Shown here piece by piece: positions 58,288 through 64,000 of a DNA stretch of 64,000 bases (positions are counted from its first letter, which is position 1; every line of letters begins with the position of its first letter). The translations under genes and the position numbers were made by a program. The DNA is from Rosa chinensis (Eukaryota > Streptophyta > Magnoliopsida > Rosales > Rosaceae), in the NCBI RefSeq assembly GCF_002994745.2, contig NC_037090.1, positions 21,192,001 to 21,256,000 of the forward strand, in the 5' to 3' direction. The notes below the pieces were generated by a model. That model was not told the DNA's origin. It saw only the letters and a program-made list of their open reading frames with translations, and searched no databases.

Positions 58288-59245
58288 TCTGTTCTACTTT
58301 ATTTTAGCAGCAGCAAGCAAGCAAGCCTAAGGTACACCATCTTTCTATTTGTATTCCTTGGTGTTCTACATAATATTTTCTTCTTATATATTTTTGAGTA
58401 AGCGTGTTGCATTCATTTTTGGGGTGTGAAGGGAGTAATCTTTCTCCGTACTCAAACAAAGAAATCCATCATGTACAATGAAATAGAAGGATAATATTTG
58501 CTTGTGTCTTTTGATAAAATACAAATCTTTTCTTGCATTTTATATAGACCTATTATATCAAGATTCCTTAATTATGTCTTGAACTTTATATCGTAATATT
58601 TTGTTCAAAGTGGATTGCTTTGAAGTAAAAGAGCCATTCAAGAATAGTCAATTCAGTTGTAGGTGAGGTATTGCAATTCGTACTCCTTCTGTGTACATGC
58701 TTATTGTTCTTTTTCATGTCTAGTATGGGTGGCAATATTTGAACTACACACACACACATATATATGATAGCAACTGTTTTTTTTTTTTTTTTTTTAAATT
58801 TGTTTTTGTATTGATTTCTTCTTTAATCATTGCAATTGGTAGTTTTGTATATAGGCAACACTTGAAAGTAGCCTCCTCCAGTCCTCCCTTAGAATGGTAC
58901 TATGCTAATTTCATATTAACTGTTTTTCCTTTGGTTTAATTGCTACTAGGTTTTTATTTGTTGCAGTTTAGTAGCTACTTCAAGACGTACAGTTCAGTTT
59001 TTAGTTAGAAGCATGAGTTGTTTTCTTTACTTATCAAGCAATATGCTGATGCGGCTTTCGATCTACTGGTTTCGTTGGCTTCTTTTTCGGTTGTTGAATG
59101 CTGCTTATCTCTTTGGTGCCCAAGTGATTTTTGATATTCATATGGGCTAGCTCTGATATAGTTCTTGTATTAATTTAGTAGTTGCATTTTTGTTCTTTTG
59201 TTTTCTCTTCTACTAGGAGAAGTTTAGGCTTTATGTCCCCTTCTC
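58288..59245. other. Right part of the CACTA-like insertion
   Basis: No gene recognised. An (AC)n/(AT)n run occurs near 58746-58766 and a T-run near 58777-58795. The GCGAC words of the left side do not recur here, which is unusual for a complete CACTA element. Confidence 0.4.
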
Positions 59246-59530
59246 TTAGTCTTGTCCATTCTCACAATGTGTTTCCACATGAAAACCACTGGCTCTTATA
59301 TCTTTAAAACTTAAAAGGGTTCTTCCGGCCCTAAGAGCGTAGAGGGCTTCAGTGACATTAATGATTGTGCCATTTGGCAACAAGAATTGAGCTGGTCCTC
59401 GACCATGAATCAATTTAGATGACCCTACCATCGTAGTCATTGAATATCAAGTAGGCGTCATATCAAGGAATAATTGCCTATGTCGAAGTATGGTGTGCCT
59501 AGTACCACTATCTACGAGGCATTCTAGCTC
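59246..59530 (-). pseudogene. Copia protease / gag-pre-integrase fragment
   Basis: On the minus strand the reading begins LEELECLVDSGTRHTILRHR with the aspartic-protease DSGT motif. After an in-frame stop near 59443 comes SSKLIHGRGPAQFLLPNGT, then ALRAGRTLLSFKDIRASGFH. It stops at HVETHCENGQD, where the CACTA-like insertion begins. Confidence 0.9.
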
Positions 59531-60561
59531 TTCAAGAAACATACTTGAATGAATAAAGTTTGAATAAAAAATGACACTTTATTTTAATGAAAGCCAATGG
59601 TGACGTCAAAGTTTCTAAATCAAAATTTAATCCAAAATAATAATCAAGCTTAGACAAGTAGTAGTTACTCAATTCTTTCAGTAACTCCAATTTGGTAGTG
59701 ACCAGGTAAGGGAAGGCGAGATTTTGGTGGAGCAATGCTCACTTGTAAAACCGTTCTCTCATAACAAACCTTTTCTAGACATCACAATTAATTGGATTGG
59801 CCTAGTTGAGAAAGAGTTATAACCACTGTCTTTGTTGATAGTTTCCAAAGTTTGGATTTGGATTGAAACAATGACGTTTGAGTGGTCAAATTTTGATGCT
59901 CATGAATGCTATTACAATGCTCACAAACGCTCTTAGTTCGTAATATTACGATGCTCACAAACGCTCTTAGTCTATGGTTTATGAACGCTCTTAGCTAGTA
60001 ATTTAGCGTGAACTCCACACGGATCCGTTTTTATAAATCGAACCCATGTTACAAGAAATGTAGGATGTAGGAGAAGAGATTTTGGAAGTCCCCGAAGAAA
60101 AATAAAATAAAATTTAAATTAAAAAAAATCAAAAACTTTAATATAAAACTTACTTGTGAATTTCGAAGCTTGAAATTCTTGAAGGATGAGCGTGTTGATG
60201 CATGCGTGCAAGGAAGATAGCCGAGATCTGCTGAAGCGAGGCTAACCGAGATGTGCAGGCAGGCCAGCGGAGAGGCTAGTTGTGAGCGTACAGGCGGGTG
60301 CGGCAAAAGCTTGCAGAGCAAGCGAGGCTAGCGGGGGAACGCACGTGAGTGCGTGCGAGATTGGCGCTGGTACGGGGGCTAGCGAGGCTAACCCAGAAGG
60401 TGGCTAAAGAGGCTAACGTGGTTGAAAGGCTAGTGAGGCTAGCCGACGGGCGCGTGGGTGAGCAAGGCTGTAGGGGAAGGTGAGGCTAACAGTAGATGAA
60501 ATTTTTCCCTTTCTTGAGTTTTGGCTTTTTAGTTTTAGGGTTAGGGCTCGTGCTAATAACA
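59531..60561 (-). other. Copia leader and decayed gag region
   Basis: Between the 5' LTR and protease. Gag is not recognisable. Near 60200-60490 a GAGGCTAGC/GCTAACC word recurs about ten times within 300 bp; near 59880-60000 GCTCACAAACGCTCTTAG recurs. Confidence 0.5.
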
Positions 60562-60771
60562 TGTTTAACGAAATAGGATGCAAGAGAGATTATAGGGAAA
60601 ATTGGTGTGTCAATTCATTGATAATATAAGTCCTATATATATGGATTACAAAGTACAATTTCTTGGTGTACAAGGATTCCTATTTTAATTTGAATTGGAA
60701 ATTCTCTCCTATTACAACTATAGAATTAATCCTAGTTTGACAAGGCACCCTAAAGTCAACATTCTTCAACA
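60562..60771 (-). repeat. Copia 5' LTR
   Basis: A 210-bp copy paired with 44272-44483; same TG...CA ends. It contains a CCTATATATATGG segment. Confidence 0.9.
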
Positions 60772-61647
60772 ATGTTTACAATATATCTGAAGCCAATTGC
60801 AAACTGTTATGTTTTGTGAATCTTTGATTAACCTGTATATATCTTTTCTTTATTTATTCAAGTTGTAGCCTGTAGAAGACTAAAATCCTAAGTCTCTGTT
60901 CTCATGTGTATTCTAGGGGTGGGCTTGCGAAACCGAAAATCGAAAAAATCGCACCAATATATATCAGAATTGAAGCATAAAAAAAATCGAACTGAAAAGC
61001 AAACAAGCTCACCAAACCAAACCTGATCGGTTAGGTTTTCGGTTGCGGTAAGAATCGAAAACTGAATTTGCTTCGAAACGACGTCGTTTTGTATAGTTTT
61101 ATGCCAAACCCTAAAAGCCTAAGACACTTCACTCCTTCACCTCACAACCTTGTAATCCCATTCCCGAGTCTTACTCTCTCTCAGACTCCTAATCTCTAAC
61201 CTCTTTCTCGAATCTCAATCACGTTTCGACGGTCATAACCTCATTACATTGACCGCCATCGTCTCCCTAGCACCTTCGCCGGAAATCGAAGCTCTCGTCG
61301 ATAAGTCGATTGTTCATTCCCTTCTTTGTGTTGCATTCATTCACTTCAGTCTCTAATTGTGTTTTCCTTCAGCAAAACCTCATCGATGTGAACTCTCTGA
61401 TGTCTCTGTCAATCGGAGCCCGGTCATAACCGCATCAAGTCTCGACAGTCGTTGTCTTCCTCGCACCTTGGCCGAAATCGAACCTTGGAATTAAGTATTT
61501 TGGTTTCAGGTACTCTGCATTTGTTTTGGTCGAGTAGTTCTAGATTTTGTTTGCTTTTGGAATAACAAGTCACTTTGTTTTTTCTTGACCTCTATAGTCA
61601 CGGTTCTGTTTACTTATTTGAATATGAGTAATCTGCGTATCTAGAAA

Positions 61648-63127
61648 ATGAAGAGGCAATCTAAATCAGTTGCTACTAGTTTGGGTGCTCATCCAAAATC
61701 AACGTCATCATCTCAGGTAGCAATTTTGTTTATTTTTAGTGCTATAGGTTTAGGATTTGTGTGGAAATTGGATATTTGGATTAGATGTGTTGAGACTTGT
61801 TGTTGCATTTATAACTTTTGAATACATGCTGGTTTGCAAATTAGAGAAGGTGACTTTGAGCAATCATTATTCTTTTGTATGTTTCTGTGGCAGATTCTAC
61901 TTGTTATAAATGGTTGAGACTTTAAGCTTAGAATTGGCTTGTTGGTATATTAGTTTGTGTTCTTCTGTCCTAAAGGGCTGCTGGTTATCTAGTATATATG
62001 TGCTGAATGATTTGTTGCCTTCTTGGTATATAAGGGTTTAGGGGCTGCACTTTGAAGTTTGAACTTGAAGTGATTCCTTTATATTTTTTTTTTAGATTGT
62101 TAAATGTTGTTGACTTGCTGTAAGTAACTAAGTAAGTGTGTTTAACTATTGCACTTTGAAGTTTGAACTTGAAGTGACTTTTTTTTTTTTTTGGATTGTT
62201 AAATATTGTTGTAAGTAACTAAGTAAGTGTGTTACATTTATCTGTTTATTGCTCAAGTAATGCATTTGCTGCACATTTTGCACGTGTTGCTGGTTTGCTG
62301 CATTATAAACAGCATTATGTAAACAGTTTCTGCATTGTGTAAACATTTTCTGCATTATGTAAACACAATCTGTTTATGTAAACAGTTTCTGCAATCTGTT
62401 TTGGTTTCTGTTTCTGCATATGTGTAGCTTTTTGTAAACTATTTATGCAATATGTGCAGTTTTCTGTAAACTGTTTCAGCAATATGCACAGTTCTGCGTT
62501 ATAAACTGTTTATGCAATATGTGCAGCTTTCTGTAAATTGTTACTGCAATATGTAATGCTTTATGTAAATTGTTTCTGTTTTGCAATATGTTTTCTGTTT
62601 TGATGTCTATGTATTGATATAGTCTAACAATCAAATTCTATAAACTGCAGATCAACACTAGTATTAGTGAATCGACAACACCAATACCGGTTAACGAAAG
62701 AAGTAATGTTGCAACTCTGGAAGAAGAAAGAGGAAGTCAAGTAATCGATCTTGAAGATGACGGAAGTGTGGAAAGCATCCTTGAGGCATTGAAATGGAAA
62801 GAAACGTCAGATATTTGGAATCATTATGATAGGAAGGTTGTGGAGGGTGGAATTAAGGGTGCATGCAATTATTGCGGAAAAGAATTCTGTGCTGATCCTA
62901 GGAAGAATGGTACAACCTCTCTTATAAATCATGAGGAAAAGTGTCCAAAGTATCCCCCGAATATTGAGATGATGAAAGCTAAAAGGCAAAGGATTTTTTC
63001 TTTTAAAAAACCAACTAGTGAGTTGTGTACTGTAGAATGCACTCAAGAAGAGCTATCATTGTTATGTGTGGAGTATATTATTCTAGATGAGTTACCATTT
63101 TCTCATATGGAGGGAGAGGGGTTTAGG
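61648..63127 (+). pseudogene. hAT transposase, 5' part, disrupted
   Basis: Exon 1 is 61648-61716 (MKRQSKSVATSLG, donor CAG|GTAGCA). Exon 2 opens at 62651 (acceptor CTGCAG) in matching phase and runs to 63127. It encodes a BED zinc finger: SDIWNHYDRKVVEGGIKGAC, then NYCGKEFCADPRKNGTTSLI and HEEKCPKYP. The family block DELPFSHMEGEGFR follows. Just there the reading is cut by the next transposon. Family proteins catalyse cut-and-paste transposition. The intron (61717-62650) is full of short repeats. Confidence 0.85.
62047..62590 (+). repeat. Repeats in the hAT transposase intron
   Basis: About 85 bp (GCACTTTGAAGTTTGAACTT onward) occurs at 62047 and again at 62151. From 62285 to 62590, units like TTCTGCATTATGTAAACAG and TTTATGCAATATGTGCAG recur about ten times. 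Confidence 0.8.
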
Positions 63128-63224
63128 CAGGGCCGGCCCTGAGGGCTGCCGCCTAAGGCAGCCGCCTCAGGCCACCGGCTCTCGGGGGCCTCCGGAATTT
63201 GGATTTTCTGTATATAAGCTAAAG

Positions 63225-63225
<1 letters not shown>

Positions 63226-63255
<30 letters not shown>

Positions 63256-63256
63256 T
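63226..63256. repeat. (AT)n microsatellite
   Basis: About fifteen AT units. Confidence 0.9.
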
Positions 63257-63685
63257 ACTATTTGCTGTAATAAGCACAAAGCCGCGCGTTGCTCCCGCGG
63301 AAGTGAAGCCAAACTGATCCCTTGTCCACCAAGGTTTGAATCACGGTCTGCACAACTCTTTAAATTTCTTTCAATCAATTCAGGGGCCACTCAATTGCCA
63401 CTTTCCTTTCAGTTTTTTTTTCTTTTCCTTTTTGTCTTTTTTTCTTTTTCAATCAATTATGGGAAAGTAATTTTTCTTGGACCCGTGGCCCAACACCCTT
63501 CTTTTTTTTTTTTTTTTTTTTGCCTTTTCCTTTTCCATATAAACTTTTCCATTCCTTCTTCCATATGAATAACTATTCCTTTTCCTTCTCCTTATGGAAA
63601 ACTAACCTAAATTAAACCCTATATATTGATTGTGTATGCATAGAAAATTTCTCACATTAAACAAGATCGATTCTTTATTGTTAAG

Positions 63686-64000
63686 ATGTCTCCCATTAGA
63701 AAACACAAGTCTGGAGCTCAGAAGAGAAAAGAAAAGGAACGACAAGAAGCATTAACTCATGATAAGTATTTTGGGGGAAACAAAAAGGAAGAAACATCAG
63801 TTCAAAATGTGGTGAATGATCAGGAAGATGAGTATAATAATGAACAACATGATGAACCCATGAATGCTCATGATAATCATGGTGAAGAAGAAAGAGAGCA
63901 TATGATTGACATTGAGAATGAAGATCAACTCATGGATGAGGAAGATAATGATAGTATGGATCAAGATGTCCAAAATGAAGATTTCAATGAGCAAATTAAC
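63686..64000 (+). CDS. TTF-type zinc finger hAT transposase, N-terminus only
   Basis: Open for 105 codons from ATG 63686 to the window edge without a stop. It begins MSPIRKHKSGAQKRKEKERQ followed by EALTHDKYFGG, the basic start (K-SG-QKRK) of plant TTF-type zinc finger proteins with a hAT dimerisation domain. An acidic Asp/Glu/Asn-rich linker follows. The zinc finger and catalytic core would lie beyond 64000. Whether it is intact cannot be judged. Confidence 0.8.
   Translation, partial: MSPIRKHKSGAQKRKEKERQEALTHDKYFGGNKKEETSVQNVVNDQEDEYNNEQHDEPMNAHDNHGEEEREHMIDIENEDQLMDEEDNDSMDQDVQNEDFNEQIN

Larger units (their letters stand above)
52747..59250. mobile_element. CACTA-like element inserted in copia (right end uncertain)
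   Basis: Copia coding sequence stops at ITSND (about 52741) and resumes at HCENGQD (about 59250), so 6.5 kb was inserted there. The left border reads CGCTACAAGAGAAAATAGC, close to the CACTACAAGAAAA terminus common in plant CACTA elements. Next to it is a long array of GCGAC/GTCGC units, like CACTA subterminal repeats. The right border TTCTCTTAGT is at best a degraded inverted copy, and no 3-bp target duplication is clear. No transposase was seen, so it is non-autonomous or another type of element. It contains a MITE (55094-55262) and a long LTR (55462-58287). Confidence 0.5.
44272..60771 (-). mobile_element. Ty1/copia LTR retrotransposon, degenerate, swollen by nested insertions
   Basis: Two direct repeats of about 210 bp bound the element: 44272-44483 and 60562-60771. 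Both start TGTTTAACGAAMTAGGATG and end CATTCTTCAACA. Flanking pentamers GTGTT and ATGTT may be a target duplication with one mismatch. Coding sequence runs on the minus strand in copia order: protease (59530 down), integrase (52740 down), reverse transcriptase (46354 down) and RNase H (45123 down). Just inside the 3' LTR is the purine tract AAGGAGAAG, read on the minus strand. Inside the 5' LTR, TGTTATTAGCAC is a degenerate match to the initiator-Met primer site. Removing the hAT (46624-51123) and CACTA-like (about 52747-59250) insertions leaves about 5.5 kb, a normal copia size. Gag is not recognisable. Confidence 0.9.
60914..63127 (+). mobile_element. hAT transposon, left part, BED-finger type
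   Basis: The probable terminus TAGGGGTGGGCTTGCGAAAC at 60914 is hAT-like. A 14-bp perfect palindrome AAACGACGTCGTTT at 61076-61089 sits in the subterminal region. Transposase exons follow at 61648 and 62651. The element is cut at 63127/63128 by a second hAT element, so its right end is not in the window. Confidence 0.75.
63128..64000 (+). mobile_element. hAT transposon, TTF-finger type, left part (runs off the window)
   Basis: Starts with the palindromic terminus CAGGGCCGGCCCTG inside the transposase ORF of the preceding hAT element. A (TA)n run lies at 63226-63256 and pyrimidine runs at 63415-63530. An ORF of the TTF-type hAT transposase family begins at 63686. The expected 8-bp duplication would be GGTTTAGG (63120-63127); its partner is beyond the window. 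Confidence 0.8.

Noticed and set aside
59190..59220. TTTTCTCTTCTACTAG as right terminus of the CACTA-like element
   Set aside because: Resembles the inverted left end but copia sequence resumes only about 40 bp later, so the border is more likely near 59250.

Overview
The window is nuclear DNA of a flowering plant. Its genes carry GT-AG introns, AT-rich intergenic DNA and typical plant families: a GH1 beta-glucosidase, F-box proteins, an E2F factor, MATH/TRAF-like and mTERF proteins and a plastid 2-Cys peroxiredoxin. Transposons of most plant orders fill the rest. A eudicot is clear. Rosaceae is a guess from the general look of the genes and repeats, not something proved here.

Genes in order: the 3' end of an F-box/FBD-LRR gene (296-1096, +); a complete 13-exon GH1 beta-glucosidase (3396-6520, +); an intronless F-box/associated-domain gene (11124-12206, +), convergent with a complete 14-exon E2F gene (18126 down to 13973, -); an intronless two-MATH-domain gene (29503-30546, +), convergent with an mTERF gene (32041 down to 31005, -) that shows a one-base frame break in a homopolymer; a complete 7-exon chloroplast 2-Cys peroxiredoxin (40038-42348, +); and a small conserved, probably plastid protein in three exons (about 43091-43805, +). 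I spliced the three large genes by hand. Every junction is GT-AG and the totals divide by three (538, 476 and 268 residues). The genes do not form a pathway; they are ordinary neighbours.

Repeats: a 421-bp fold-back Mutator-like MITE with a perfect 9-bp target duplication (6809-7229); a broken DUF4283/zinc-knuckle retroelement ORF (8882-10398, -); a full-length L1-type LINE between 20-bp target duplications (20057-26668, +); fold-back MITEs at 27179-27432, 28099-28392 and 55094-55262; a tRNA-like SINE (28411-28625); and a non-autonomous Helitron (32766-36140) with TC and hairpin-CTAG ends. Two copies of one long LTR lie in opposite orientation (36373-38615 and 55462-58287).

From 44272 to 60771 lies a transposon nest. 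A Ty1/copia element (-) with about 210-bp LTRs holds a 4.5-kb hAT element (46624-51123) in its pol gene. It also holds a CACTA-like element (about 52747-59250) with a long GCGAC/GTCGC repeat array, and that element contains one of the long LTRs. A second nest closes the window: a BED-finger hAT element (from 60914) is cut inside its transposase ORF by a TTF-finger hAT element (from 63128) that runs off the end.

I found no tRNA or rRNA gene, no CRISPR array and no clearly new molecular system. The most informative content is the nested transposon history, the Helitron, the nearly intact LINE with an unassigned ORF1 N-terminus, and the mTERF frame break.
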